Positions 24,813 to 37,355 of a stretch of DNA of 64,000 nt are shown here, in pieces. The notes beneath the pieces were generated by a model that was not told where the DNA came from, did no database searches, and saw only the letters and a list, made by a program, of their open reading frames with translations. Position 1 is the first letter of the stretch. Each line of letters opens with the position of its first letter. The position numbers and the translations under genes were made by a program. The stretch comes from Delphinapterus leucas (taxonomy: Eukaryota; Chordata; Mammalia; Artiodactyla; Monodontidae): NCBI RefSeq assembly GCF_002288925.2, contig NW_022098004.1, forward strand, positions 12,004,177 through 12,068,176, given 5' to 3'.

Positions 24813-25099
24813 GGGCTTCCCTGGTGGCGCAGTGGTTGAGAATCTGCCTGCCAATGCAGGGGACACGGGTTCGAGCCCTGGTCTGGGAAAATCCCACATG
24901 CCACGGAGCAACTAGACCCGTGAGCCACAACTACTGAGCCTGCGTGTCTGGAGCCTGTGTTCCGCAACAAGAGAGGCCGCGACAGTGAGAGGCCCGCGCA
25001 CCGTGATGAAGAGTGGCCCCCGTTTGCTGCAACTAGAGAAAACCCTCGCACAGAAACGAAGACTCAACACACTCAAAAATAATAAATAAATAAATAAAT
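24813..25099 (+). mobile_element. CHR-type SINE, long form
   Basis: An intact tRNA-Glu head with B box 'gggttcgagccc', a recombinant-looking body ('agaggccgcgacagtgagag' joined to the long-form 3' part), and an (AATA)n tail. The duplication aaaataactgtt flanks it (24798-24809 and 25100-25111). Confidence 0.94.
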
Positions 25100-25197
25100 A
25101 AAATAACTGTTTTAAAGCCCTTGAGCTAATTTCATCACCTTTGCTATTTCTAAGTACATATCTATTGCCTGATTTTCTCTTAGTTAACCATAATGTT

Positions 25198-25290
25198 TTA
25201 TATATAATATATATATACACATATACATGTATGTATATATGTTTATATACACACCTATATAAAATATATATAACTGTACATTTTATTATG
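25198..25290 (+). repeat. TA-rich simple repeat
   Basis: Degenerate (TA)n/(TATG)n stretch. Confidence 0.85.
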
Positions 25291-25720
25291 GATAATATGA
25301 TTATATATTGATTTTAATATGTATACATTTCTTTGCATGTTTCATAATTTTTTATTAGATTTTAAGTGATATGTTGTTGAGTGTCAGATTGAGTGTTGAA
25401 ATTTGGGCAAGCAGTTGAGTAACTTTCAGATCAGTTTATTTTTAAGCTTTATTAGGGCTGAATTAGCCTTTATTCTAGGACTAAGTTAGCCTCACTATTA
25501 AGGCCTAACCTTTCAGCCATCTCTATTGAATAATCACCCAAGTTTCAAAGAGATTACTCTGGCTGGATGGAACTTGTCTCCCAGCACTGCGTGAGTTCTA
25601 AAGTTGTTGTTCTTTGTGTTGCCTCATGGAGTTTCATCCTGCACATACATATTCATCCTACATAGTACTCAGAAACAGATTCAAGAGGACTCCTCTTCTG
25701 ATTTCTGGAACCATTTTCTA

Positions 25721-26415
25721 TAGGATTCCCTCTTCTCTAGTACTCTGCCCTGCAAATTCCACCCACTTCATTCTCCCAAAACTCTAATCTCTCATGTCTT
25801 CTCAACTCAGTGAGAATGCTGAATTCTGCCTGGGTTAGCCTTTCCTATGCCATGGTCCACTAAGGATCTCCAGGTGATTGTAGCCAGAACAACTGTAGTG
25901 CTCACATCATTTATTTTCCATTTCCCTGGATCACAGTCCTTCACTGCCTATTGCCCAATTTATGAAAACTGTTATTTCATACATTTTTCCAGTTTTTAAC
26001 TCCTTTACAGCAAGAGGACAAATCTAGTACTGCTTACTTCAACATGACAAGAAGTGGAAAATCTACAATTTTAATGGGTAAGGTATTCAGAACAACCTGA
26101 ATGGGTATTTCTGACACAGGGTCCCTCATAAGGTTGCAGATGACTTGTTGGCCAGGACTACAATAATATGAAGGCTTAAATGGGGCTGGAGAACCAATTC
26201 CAAGGTGACTCGCTAACATGGATGGCAAGTGCTACTGGTTGTTTGCAGGAAGTCTAGTACCTCACCCCCTGTACTCTGCTTGAGTGTCCTCCTGGTACAG
26301 CAGCTGGCTTCTCTCAGGGCAAGTGATCCTAGAACAACCTATGCTTTCTATGGCCACCAAAACACATAAAGCACAGGGATAAAGCACCTTTGATTCTTAG
26401 GAAATGACCAACCAT
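25721..26415. other. No recognised feature
   Basis: No gene or repeat family recognised. Confidence 0.5.
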
Positions 26416-26429
26416 TGACATTCTCTTTA

Positions 26430-26776
26430 TTTTTTTATAAATGTATTTATTTATTTTTGGTTGCATTGGGTCTTCATTGCTGTGCGCAGGCTTTCTCTAG
26501 TTGCAGCAAGCAGGGCTACTCTTAGTTGCAGTGTGCGGGCTTCTCACTGTGGTGGCTTCTCTTGTGGAGCACGGGCTCTAGGCATGCAGGCTTCAGTAGT
26601 TGTGGCACACAGGCTCTATAGTCATGGCTCGTGGGCTCTAGAGCGCAGGCTCAGTAGTTGTGGCGCATGGGCTTAGCTGCTCCACAGCATGTGGGATCTT
26701 CCTGGACCAGGGCTCGAACCCGTGTCTCCTGCGTTGGCAGGCGGATTCTTAACCACTGCACCACCAGGGAAGTCCC
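26430..26776 (-). mobile_element. CHR-type SINE, long form
   Basis: The reverse complement of the long form, with the T-rich end at the left and the tRNA-Glu head at the right ('ccaccagggaagtccc'). A perfect 14-bp duplication, tgacattctcttta, lies at 26416-26429 and 26777-26790. Confidence 0.95.
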
Positions 26777-26790
26777 TGACATTCTCTTTA

Positions 26791-28214
26791 AATCAAACCA
26801 CTCTGGATTGCATTCAGCACACAGAAGAACCATAGCTCTCAAATTCTTCAAAGAATTACTTATGAAAAAACTAACCAAAGTTCAACTTGGTTAAAGTGAG
26901 TGCAACCCGCAAGGAAGCTGAGCAGCCACTCGACAGTCACTGTCCTCCCTTCCTTTCACAAGAAGGTCGTCCTGTTATTTCAGAGATTCTAGAGTAGAAT
27001 GCCCCCCAAAAGCCCCAAGAGGGCATGAGGGAATTTTGTGTGACACACAAGGTGAGGATCCCCCACATAACTAGAGCCCTGACAAAACATTCCGTTGGCA
27101 CATCTCAGTGTACTGGGCCACCCTCGCTGCTTATTTCTACAAGGCTAAAGCCAGCAACCTCTTTCTGAGCGTTCTGCCGGTCCATGCCACCACCTCAAAA
27201 AATATAATAAGAAAAGAAAAGAAAGCCCTTTCTAGTGAGAGGTATGCCAAGGACTAAGGAAAAGATGATCAAGCAGTTGCTGCTTCACTATAAAGGGTCA
27301 ATTCAATGATGGGCAAGGCTGCTTTTCCTTCTAACTGGAGGCAACTTGCAAGTCACATTTTTAAATGTATGCTTTTCCTTAGACTTTATGTATTCATTCC
27401 AGAAAATCCACTTTTCTTCCAAGCGCATAAGACTCATAGCTCTTAGCAATAAATTTAGCATTTAACATGCAGAAGACTAAGCCGGGAAGTCAACAGAGGG
27501 GAGAGATTCCAACTGAACTTTTCTGGCTCACACAAAAGTGAAAGCATTTTTATATATATTCATATTCGTATCATACATATAATTTCCATTTAGCTTTTCT
27601 AGATAAGAATTAAAGGAATAAACAGGTACAAAGTCTAGCAGTCAGTTCACAAGCATTTACTGCTACCTGCTCTGTACCATTCACTGTGCTAGAGACAGAT
27701 GTTGAGGGGCTTGCCTTGAACCATAGACTGGGCAACGCACAGACAACTAACACACTTTCAACTATCCAGTATACATAAATTCGGTATATATAAATTCCAA
27801 CCCCTACGTGATAGACCTTCTGTCAGACTCTGAGGGTTCAAAGAACGACAAGAGAAAGATTCTGACATTAACATGGTCCAAAAAGAATAAGCCAGAATTG
27901 GAAAGGGGACATTGGGCGAGACATTGATACCATTTCTATGATTGTCCAAAATTTTAAATTAATTAATTAATTTAAAATAAAAATAAAATGTTTGTATAGC
28001 ATGTTTCTTGGTTGATGGTCTGAGATTTGATAATCATGAAATACCATACAGATTCTATGCTAAGATGTTTTAAAAAGAAAAAAGAATGTCATCATTTCTC
28101 AGCCTTATTTGTACTCTCATTAATGCACTCTGGCATTTTATAATGGCAATTTGTAAATAATCTTCTAAACATCTAATGATCCAACCTTCTTTTAGTGTCT
28201 TAATTTTCACCGTC
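26791..28214. other. No gene; weak L2-like trace
   Basis: Mostly unrecognised. The patch at about 27640-27700 ('agcatttactgctacctgct', 'tgtgctagagacaga') resembles an L2 3' end but is too decayed for a firm call. Confidence 0.45.
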
Positions 28215-28392
28215 CATAGCTGTGTTCTCTAATATGGCAGCCATATGTGGCTATTTAAATTCAAATTTATATTAATTAAAAGTGAAAAATAAAATTCACT
28301 TCTTCAGTCATACTATTCTCATTTTAAGTATTCAGTGGCCACTGTATTATAGAATATTTCCATCATTGTAGAAAGTTCTACTGGACAGAACT
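28215..28392 (-). mobile_element. hAT-Charlie-type non-autonomous DNA transposon relic
   Basis: The same family as 3305-3475, opposite orientation and more complete. It has 'tctctaatatggcagccata' at one side and 'tttccatcattgtagaaag' plus 'tctactggacag' at the other, with an A/T-rich palindromic middle. Confidence 0.72.
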
Positions 28393-28404
28393 AGTTTATT
28401 TTTT

Positions 28405-28612
28405 TTTTTTTTTTGAAAATACTCGGGCCTCTCACTGCTGTGGCCTCTCCCGTTGCAGAGCACAGGCTCCGGACGCGCAGGCTCAGCGGCCATGGCTCAC
28501 AGGCCTAGCCACTCCGCGGCATGTGGGATCTTCCCGGACCAGTGCACGAACTCGTGTCCCCTGCATTGGCAGGCGGACTCTCAACCACTGCGCCACCAGG
28601 AAAGCCTTATTT
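28405..28612 (-). mobile_element. CHR-type SINE, short (about 205 bp) form
   Basis: On the minus strand it has the head near 28606, the tRNA-like part, then the 'ggagcctgtgctctgcaacg' and 'gagaggccacagcagtgag' body and an A tail. A candidate duplication, gtttatttttt, lies at 28394-28404 and 28613-28623. Confidence 0.9.
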
Positions 28613-29009
28613 GTTTATTTTTTATTAGTTAAGTTAACTTTTTTCACTCCAGTGGATGACCTCAATGCTATTCATCTTATTATTATTAAAATAGTAATTG
28701 ATTAATAAATGTTTCCTATGCTAAGTCTATTCTCTACCCAATGTCATCGCCATTTGAAGACATCATATTAAAAGTAACAATTTTGTATAAAAAATAAATT
28801 AAATAAAATTCAAAAATTCAAAAAAAAAAAAAAAAGTCTTGCTTTTTTGTCCACCTGTTCTCCACTCAGCCAAATCTCTTGAAAGAGTCTTATCTCCATG
28901 TCCTCTTTTGTCCCCATTCCCCATTCATTATTCAACCAACAATTAGGTTTTCAGCACAACACTGAAAAATAATAATAAAAATTTTTTTAATAAATAAAAG
29001 TAAGAATTT

Positions 29010-29058
29010 TATGTCCATTAACAGATGAATGGATAAAGAAGATGTGATATATAAAGAG

Positions 29059-29091
<33 letters not shown>

Positions 29092-29533
29092 GGAATACTA
29101 CTCAGCCGTAAAAAAGAATAACATTTTGCCATTTGCAGCAACATGGATGGACTTGGAGGGCATTACGCTAAGTGAAATAAGTCAGACAGAGAAAGACAAA
29201 TACTGTATGGTATCACATATGTGGAATCTAAAAAATACAACAAACTAGTGAATATAACAAAAAAGAAGAAGACTCTCAGAGATACAGAGAACAAACTAGT
29301 GGTTACCAGTGGGGAGAGGGAAGTGGGGAGGCACAATACAGGGGTAAGGGATTAAGAGGTACAAGCTATTAGGTATAAAATAAGCTACAGGGATATATTG
29401 TACAAAACAGGGAATATAGCAAATATTTTATAATAACTATAAATGGAGTATAACCTTTAAAAATTGTGAATCGCTCTATTGTACACCTGTAACATAATAT
29501 TATACATCAACTATATTTCAATTTTTTTTAAGT
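29010..29533 (+). mobile_element. Old L1 3' end with (CA)n
   Basis: It begins in the ORF2 C-terminus ('taacagatgaatggataaag', 'gaatactactcagccgtaaa') and runs to an old 3'UTR ('cagagaacaaactagtggtt', 'catcaactatatttcaat'). About 14 CA units at 29062-29089 have expanded inside it. The coding part is broken. Confidence 0.88.
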
Positions 29534-29590
29534 AACACTTCTAAACTTTTAACATCAAATTTGAAAATACCATTAAAAATTAAATATCAA

Positions 29591-30268
29591 GGACTTCTGG
29601 TGATGCAGTGGTTAAGAATCTGCCTGCCAAATAGAGACACAGATGTAGAGAACAAACGTATGGACACCAAGGGGGGAAAGTGGGGGGTGGGGGGTGGGAT
29701 GAATTGGGAGATTGGGATTGACATATATACACTAATTTGTATAAAATAGATAACCAATAAGGACCTGCTGTATAAAGTAAATTAAATTAAATTTTAAAAA
29801 AAAAGGAATCCACTTGCCAGTGCAGGGGACACGGGTTTGAGCCCTGGTCCAGGAAGATCCCACGTGCCGCAAAGCAACTAAGCCCGTGCACCACAACTAC
29901 TGAGCCAGCACTCTAGAGCCCACGAGCCACAACTACTGAGCCTGTGCACCATAACTACTTAAGCCCACACACCCTAGAGCCCACACGCCACAACTACTGA
30001 GCCCATGCACCGCAACTACTGAAGCCCATGCCTCTAGGGCCCATGTGCCGCAACTACTGAGCCCGTGTGCTGCAACTACTGAAGCCCGGGCGCCTAGAGT
30101 CCGCGCTCCGCAACAAGAGAAGCCACCGCAATGAGAAGCCTGTGCACTGCAACAAAGAGTAGTCCCCACTCACTGCAACTACAGAAAGCCCGTGTGCAGC
30201 AATGACCCAACACAGCCAAAAATAAATAAATAAATAAATTTATATTTTATAAAATTAAAACTTGAATA
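29591..30268 (+). mobile_element. CHR-type SINE with internal tandem expansion, split by an L1 3' end
   Basis: The head is at 29591-29629 and the rest at 29806-30268. Between them is a short L1 3' end (29630-29805). The body carries about three copies of a 61-bp unit ('caactactgagcc' plus 'actactgaagccc'), where other copies have one (29917-30105). The outer duplication is attaaaaattaaatatcaa (29572-29590) against attaaaaattaaatcaa near 30270-30286. The inner duplication around the L1 is gaatctgcctgcca against gaatccacttgcca. Confidence 0.92.
29630..29805 (+). mobile_element. L1 3' end nested in a SINE
   Basis: It matches the 3'UTR of the full-length L1 at 12615-12772 ('agagaacaaacgtatggac', the G-rich run, 'aaggacctgctgtata') and has its own A-rich tail. 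It is flanked by the 14-bp duplication in the host SINE (29616-29629, 29806-29819). Confidence 0.92.
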
Positions 30269-30498
30269 CATTAAAAATTAAATCAACTACTTATTTTCTT
30301 CATGAAACTCTCTGTGGAGGACACACTGAAAATACATCCCCCTTCCTTCTTGGAAACTTGCAAACTACTTGCTAATGAAAATTATGCAAATTCTGAATCT
30401 TGTACAATATGCTTCTAGATTTTGTTTTCCACAGTGAGACTGGAAGAAATGGATCTGCATATACTTCTTCAATTAAAGGAACTTTCAGATTGCTTTTT

Positions 30499-30704
30499 GT
30501 TTTTTTTTTTTTGTAGTAAGCAGGCCTCTCACTGCCGTGGCCTCTCCCGCCACGGAGCGCAGGCTCCGGACACACAGGCCCAGCCGCCATGGCTCACGGG
30601 CCCAGCCGCCCCGCGGCACGCAGGATCCCCCCAGATCGGGGCACAAACCCGCGTCCCCCGCATCGGCAGGCGGACTCTCAACCACTGCACCACCAGGGAA
30701 GCCC
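30499..30704 (-). mobile_element. CHR-type SINE, short (about 205 bp) form
   Basis: A GC-rich copy close to the family type, with the head at 30704. A perfect 14-bp duplication, tcagattgcttttt, lies at 30485-30498 and 30705-30718, which suggests a young insertion. Confidence 0.95.
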
Positions 30705-30718
30705 TCAGATTGCTTTTT

Positions 30719-33236
30719 AAAACTCAAACTGATATAACATTAAATACAGTGATAATTTACTTGTTATTGGACAAAGACTTATTAAACAATGATATTTGGA
30801 CTCAGAGCTCCTCCTTGGAAATCTTATTATAATTGTTCATATTAGATAAGGGAAAATTCAACATGATAAATTCAAATATTCCACCAGACAAGGAGAGCTA
30901 AATAATACTGCATGCCATGGCCTTTTTTTGTGAATAGGCTTTTTCTCTAGCTTTACCCACAAGAACATCTTTCTGTCAAGGATTTAAGATGACCTCACCT
31001 AATTTCCTTGGCAGATAAAGGCAGTTTTTCTGTCTTGTGTTGGATCTCATGTTTGCTTAGATATTCTTCTACATTTCCAAGTTCCTCAGTTAAGTTTGGT
31101 GATATATCTGCTCTTTGGGGATATTGCAAAATATTTTCCCTAGTATGGAAGACTACCCACTCTCCCCAAATTCTATAACCCACAATTAGATTAAAAATTT
31201 AAATAAACTATCAGTATAACTAACTGTAAGAGGAAAAGACCCTCACTCCTCAATATTGGACACCTCAGAGTTAATTGTGGCTCAGCTGAACACAAAAATC
31301 TTGGAAAGAGACATGTTTCTTGCCTGGGGATTTATTTCTTTATGATTACACTATTCTAATTTTCAGTAAAAATTAGTTTACTAATATCTGAAGAAGTCTG
31401 TCTACAATCCTGGGACCTTTGCTTTCCCAACATTCTCATCATACACTTTCTCCTCTTCAGATCCAAGCAGATACATGCAGAGATCAAACACCAAACCCCC
31501 TGATCAAAATAGCTGTCATTCTCTTGCTAGAATGACTTTCCCCTTCTCTCTACCAAAGGGCTGGTATGATTTTCCTGTCAAATATGTCAAGGGAGTCTTT
31601 AAGGTGTCCGTCAGTTGCCAACATGTGTTCTGCTCAGACAAGAGTGCTGCCTTCAGGAAGGAAGCAGAAACTTTCAGAGTTACACTGTAAAAGGCGGTGA
31701 GTCTCTGGGTATCCAGGGAAGAAACACTTCTATTTGAATCTCAAATCTGGATTTTCATAATATGTGGACACATAGGAAAACAGTTTTCTACAAAAGCTTT
31801 GTAAGGGAGAGATATTCCTTTATTTCCAAAACAAGACTAATGGCTCATTAAACTCAATGTTCTATACGGGGTAGATAAATTCAATGAATTTAAATGTTAT
31901 TTCTTATAGATTTTCAGGGAACTGGAGACTTCCTACTAGGATAACCTATTGATATCCTTTTTGATAACCTACTGAAGTCAAAGCTATAAGAACCTCCTTT
32001 TCTTTTCTCACCTCAACTAGATAGAAGGCAAGCCTATATTTACGATGAGTCACTGAATATGGGAAGGGAGTTTCTGAAGTGGTCTACAGACTTCTCGACA
32101 GCTAGATGTCCCATATTATCATTTCTTAACAGGGAGGGCTAATAAAGAGTTACCTCAAGTAGTTGGTCTATTCAAGCCTCATTTCAGCTCAGCTGCTGAT
32201 TCATCAGATACATCTCTTGCTGTGTACAAGGGCTTTCCATCTGACAGAGTTTGGCTTAGAAACCAGAGTTCTGGTTGCTGTGTTTTCTGCCTTTCATAAT
32301 ATGCTCTCCTAAAGATCCTGCAATAAATAAACCAACTCTTCTTGCTGTCATCCTCTTACACTTTCTAGCAGAAACTAGAGAGGCACATAGCTGAGCTCTG
32401 TATCAACTTGATAAAAAGCTGAGAAAAAGAATGCAATGAATTTAATTTTAAAGTAACAGATAAATGATAATTTCCAAATGGTCTAGAGTATGATTAATAA
32501 AAACTGACAATAATAGAATATGTGGGAGAAGTATTACTGGTTTCTTTTGAGATGATAATGGGATAGATAGATTACTTATTCAGAAAGTGTTCAAGGATTT
32601 TTGGTTGCTTAAGAATCAATTAAGGTAGAATGCATCCTTTATGAAGTAAAAATTCAGATGATTATCTGAAAAGTATTACATACTTGAATAAGTGAAAAGA
32701 AACTGTATATTGAAGAAGAAGAAGATAAAGTCACATCACTCTGCTTATATAACATTACTCTTAATAATAAATATATTTAAATCAAACTAATGCCTAATAA
32801 CAGAAGAAGAAAGTGATTTTATATATATACATACACATGATTCTCTATACACAAATATGCATGTATGAATATATTCCAATTATATATACATAGTCTATAT
32901 TTATAAACATATATATTCCACGGATGTATGTATAATTTATTTGGAATTAAACTATAATTCTAAAATACTACATTGGAATATTTTTTATGATATCACAAAA
33001 CATCAATATATTAAGTAATAAAGGTATAAAAATATTTTTAAGTCACTCAATAGAATAAAAAGTATTAAAACTCATATATATCATACATATTTATGATTAT
33101 ATAATATATAAATGTATTAAGAAAGCAAAACTGGAAATGACACTTCAGCACAGATTTCAAAAGCCTTCTGTAACTTTTGTGCCTCATCATGAAAATTTTT
33201 AAATGTCCGTCTTAACAAAGATAAAAGTAAGTTTTT
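30719..33236. other. No gene; AT-rich
   Basis: Two and a half kilobases with no repeat family that I recognise. From about 32440 it is very AT-rich, with TATATA patches (32820-32920, 33070-33115). Open frames are under 75 codons. Confidence 0.5.
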
Positions 33237-34513
33237 CTCTTAGAGGAAAACATAGGTAGAACACTCTATGACATAAATCACAGCAAGATCCTTTTTGACC
33301 CACCTCCTAGAGAAATGGAAATAAAAACAAAAGTAAACAAATGGGACCTAATGAAATTTAAAAGCTTTTGTACAGCAAAGAAAACCATAAACAAGACAGA
33401 AAGACAACCCTCAGAATGGGAGAAAATATTTGCAAACGAAGCAACTGACAAAGGATTAATCTCCAAAATATACAGGCAGTTCATCCAGCTCAATATCATA
33501 AAAACAACCCAATCCAAAAATGGGCAGAAGATATACAGATGGCCAACAAACACATGAAAGGATGCTCAACATCACTAATCATTAGAGAAATGCAAATCAA
33601 AACTACAAGGAGGTATCACCTCACACCAGTCAGAATGGCCATCATCAAAAAATCTACAAATAATAAATGCTGGAGAGGGTGTGGAGAGAAGGGAACCCTC
33701 TTGCACTGTTGGTGGGAATGTAAATTGATACAGCCACTATGGAGAACAGTATGGAGGTTCCTCAAAAAACTAAAAATAGAACTACCATACTACCCAGCAA
33801 TCCCACTACTGGGCATATACCCTGAGAAAACCATAATTCAAAAAGAGTCATGTACCACAATGTTCACTGCAGCTCTATTTACAATAGCCAGGACATGGAC
33901 GCAACCTAAGTGTCCATCGACAGATGAATGGATAAAGAAGATGTGGCACATATATACAATGGAATATTACTCAGCCATAAAAAGAAATGAAATTGAGTTA
34001 TTTGTAGTGAGGTGGATGGACCGAGAGACTGTCATACAGAGTGAAGTAAGTCAGAAAGAGAAAAACAAATACCATATGCTAACACATATATATGGAATCT
34101 AAAAAAAAAAAAAAAAAAGGTTCTGAAAAACCTAGGGGCAGGACAGGAATAAAGACGCAGACGTAGAGAATGGACGTGAGGACGGGGGAAGGGGATGGAG
34201 AAGCCGGGACGAAGTGATAGTGGCATGGACATATATACACTACCAAATGCAAAATAGATAGCTAGTGGGAAGCAGCCACATAGCACAGGAATATCAGCTT
34301 GGTGCTTTGTGTCCACCTAGAAGGGTGGGATAGGGAGGGTGGGAGGGAGATGCAAGAGGGAGGAGATATGGGGATATATGTATACGTATAGCTGATTCAC
34401 TTTGTTATACAGCAGAAACTAACACACCATTGTAAAGCAATTATACTCCAATAAAGAAGGTTTAAAAAATCATAAAAATAAAAATTAAAGCCAAAAAATA
34501 AATAAATAAATAA
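33237..34513 (+). mobile_element. 5'-truncated young L1
   Basis: The last 870 bases of ORF2 plus a 3'UTR that differs from that of the full-length element ('gaaaaacctaggggcaggac', then a G-rich patch, then 'ctgattcactttgttataca'). A perfect 16-bp duplication, ataaaagtaagttttt, brackets it at 33221-33236 and 34514-34529. Its 3'UTR is almost identical in design to the copy at 40436-41618. Confidence 0.95.
33243..34102 (+). pseudogene. L1 ORF2 C-terminal remnant
   Basis: The frame from 33315 runs about 60 codons of ORF2p C-terminal sequence. It then shifts near 33500, where about four bases are missing relative to the copy at 40630, followed by a deletion of about 27 bases between two 'gaaga' repeats. 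The second frame (33539-34102) carries the cysteine-rich motif and ends at the normal ORF2 stop. It lacks endonuclease and RT domains. Confidence 0.9.
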
Positions 34514-34529
34514 ATAAAAGTAAGTTTTT

Positions 34530-36995
34530 AATTAAGTTTTATAAAGTAGATTACAATAAATTATTTTAAAGAAAACAGCTACCACCCAAAGACCATGAGC
34601 ATAATTTGATATACAATCTTCCAGTCTTGGTTTCAAAATGTACCCTAATGTGTTCCTATTTCCTGAAGGATTTGTTTATTCACTGTGGTTCAAATTCAGA
34701 TAAGTAATCACTTGCATGTTTAGAATATTCTCTTTCAATATTTCACATTGTATTAGTTTTTTTTTTTTAATTTTGTATTGTGTTATCTCCTATTCCACTC
34801 TCCACAAACTACTTACGTCCACATGAAGGAAGAGGAAGAGAAGAAAGAGCAGAAACTGCTACAGAAGATCAACTTTGAAACCACCGTTCTGTATACACTT
34901 GTGGTTTATAAGAAGTAGTTCATAGAGTCTCTATAATCAGAGGTCAGTGTGTTTTATTTCCATGTTGCCCATTTCAATAGGCCTATTACTTAGCAATCAA
35001 GGCACATTATACATATGATTACAAACACATCTGGAGACTATGAGGTTCCAGGTAACCCAACATCTACAGCATGCGGAGAGGTTTCCCCAGGCTGGATTTT
35101 TTTTTTCATGAAATAACGCATGTTTATTTACATTTATGCTGCTGCTGTGTTCCTGTGTTCTAGGTTTTGGTTCCCCTGTAAGGAGAGGATGTAAACAACA
35201 TTTAACATATACGAACACGATGGAAAAGTGAAGGTGTAGTTAGTATGCATGTTAGTAGCACAACGCCAAACCACTCTGTTTGAAGTCAGCACTTCTTTTT
35301 CAATAACTGAGCATCAAATTTTTTTTGTCATAGGAAAATGGAAACTGTTCTTGGATGCTTTTCAAATCAGTCAATACCACACACATTGATTGAATAGCAT
35401 CTATATATGTGCCAAGCTACTGTTGCTGGTACAGGCGCTTATGGTAAATTATTCTATCTCTGCAACATGTTATTTGGAGGAAAATTGGCACTATTTGCAA
35501 GGAACTTTGGGTTTAATTTGCATCTAAAAATTTTAAATACCCATAATTGTATATGGGCAGGAACATTACCCATGGTTAATTTGCATATTGTTCCTATTGT
35601 CCCTAAGATGCAGGACACTTAACAATGACTACTTTATGCCACATGACGTTGCACACCAAACTGAGAGCAAAGATCACTCAGGGCTGATGAAACTTGGCAT
35701 TGAGGACTTTTGGGGTCATGATGAACCACCAAACAATTTAACACCCTTTCATCTCATGCCCACTGAATTTCCCTTTCGAGCATACCTTCTGCCCAGGCTT
35801 TTGCAGACTCATCCCAGGACTGTCTGGCTCAATTATCTTGGTCCTAGGTGTCTGTAAGCAAAATCATACTTCAGAGGTTCAAAGGCCTCAGGGGCTATCC
35901 ATCAGGCCAGTTCCATTTCAAATATAAAAAAATCTTGTGCACTCTGATCAAATTGATGTTTCTCCTTCCTTACGTATCAGTAGCACAAAAGCTGAAGCTC
36001 CCTTCCATCTTGAGAGTCTGAACTTCATTCTCCTTTAATGTAACAGTCCTTTCACTAAATCCTTTCTCAGGCTCATTGGCTGCTTCTGTTGAAAATACTC
36101 TAACCGTGTATCCCTTTCTTGTTATGAATAAAACAGTTATCCAAACCCTAATGCTGAGAAATTTTCACAGTTCTCCAGCACTTTCATACTGCAGCTCTGT
36201 CAATAGTGGAAAATGAATCAAGGCTCTGGAGGGAAAATTTTGTGCTTCAAAGGAAAAACTATGTGTTTTCTATAGCATGTCTCCATATTATCTGTTTATG
36301 ATTCTATGGCAGCTATTCTATATCTCTTTAAATTATAGATAACTGATAGCAGTGAAAAATAATTCTTATCTATAGTTATACAAATCTGCACTGTCCAAAG
36401 AGAGTTAATTGACCTCCCTCCGTCACTGTGGAGAAGCCAGGATTTTCTTTTGAACTGTTAAACATCTACTTGATTTCCTCATTGATTCATGAGTTAAATA
36501 AAATCTTTAATAATTATTCATTTTATATCTGCATGGAAGTCACATATTTATCTTTTTCTAATTACCATTTAACAGCTGAAAACGAGGAAAAATAAGCATA
36601 ACGAGGTTACTGATCAGGTAATTTATAAAAATGAGATGGTAAAAGAGGACATATCCAGCAAGAGGGGATCAAGAGTCATGTTCTCTCATGCTTTTCTTAG
36701 CATTAACATGCCATAATTTAGGGGGAATGAAAATAAAGAGTTATTTAATAAGTTTCTCTAAAAGTAATATCACATTTGCATTCATATTGGAGAGTCTTGA
36801 TGGAAATGATTAAAGGGTGATGGTTAGTATCTGAAACCACTGTCAAGGCAAAAATTGCATCAGACAAAGTTAAGCAGGTAAGGAAGGCTTTATTCAAGGC
36901 TATTGAAATGGGGAAGAGAGACAGTCTGAACTAAGCTCCACCGAAACAATGGGCATGAGAGTTTAAAAGTTGGGTTGGTAGATATCATAGATCAT
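34530..36995. other. No gene; possible LTR scrap at right
   Basis: Mostly unrecognised. The patch at about 36865-36960, with 'ggaaggctttattcaaggct', looks like an antisense LTR end (polyadenylation signal on the minus strand), but it is too short to call. The 61-89-codon frames near 35407-35857 have no recognised domain. Confidence 0.4.
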
Positions 36996-37019
36996 CCGTG
37001 TTTGCTAATTGGCCTTACC

Positions 37020-37355
37020 CAAGGAAAAGGGAGGCAGAGGGAGATTCAACACACAGAGAGAAGAAGGCAGTGTAAAGACAGAGCAGCGAGAGATTTGAAG
37101 ATCCTGGCCTTGAGGACTAGTGTGATGCAGCCACAAGCCAAGGATTGCCCAGTATCCACTAGGAGTTGGAAGAGACAAGGAAATTATTCTCCCCTAGGGC
37201 CTCCAGGGTGAGAACAACCCTGCCCACACCTTGATTTTGACCCAGTGATACTTATTTCTGACTCCTGGCCTCCAGAACTACAAGAGAATAAATTTCTATT
37301 ATTTTAAGCCACCAAGATTGTGGTAACTTGTTACAGCAGCCAAGGGAAACCAGTA
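37020..37355 (+). mobile_element. MaLR-type LTR, 3' part
   Basis: It has the typical MLT1/MaLR LTR ending: 'gcctccagaactacaagaga', 'aataaatttctattattt' with the polyadenylation signal, then 'taagccaccaagattgtggt' and 'cttgttacagcagcc'. The 5' part is missing or unrecognisable. It is an ancient non-autonomous ERVL-related relic. Confidence 0.85.

Larger units (their letters stand above)
23860..25720 (-). mobile_element. Old L1 5' region, antisense, split by a SINE
   Basis: On the plus strand this reads as the antisense of the 5' part of an old L1 ('tccttgtagtacaggtctgc', 'attatgatgtggctc', 'cttcaggttcactgatcttt'). It is interrupted by the SINE at 24813-25099 and then continues into 'tttgatgtcttaag'-like decayed sequence and a TA-rich stretch (25198-25290). 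The right boundary is vague. Confidence 0.6.

Noticed and set aside
28775..28838. A very short L1 3' end (A/T-rich, resembling a 'ctgtataaaaaataaat' tail).
   Set aside because: It is too short and too low in complexity, with no duplication found.
29887..30105. CRISPR-like array of direct repeats.
   Set aside because: The repeats are diverged 61-bp SINE body units without unique spacers, in a mammalian genome.
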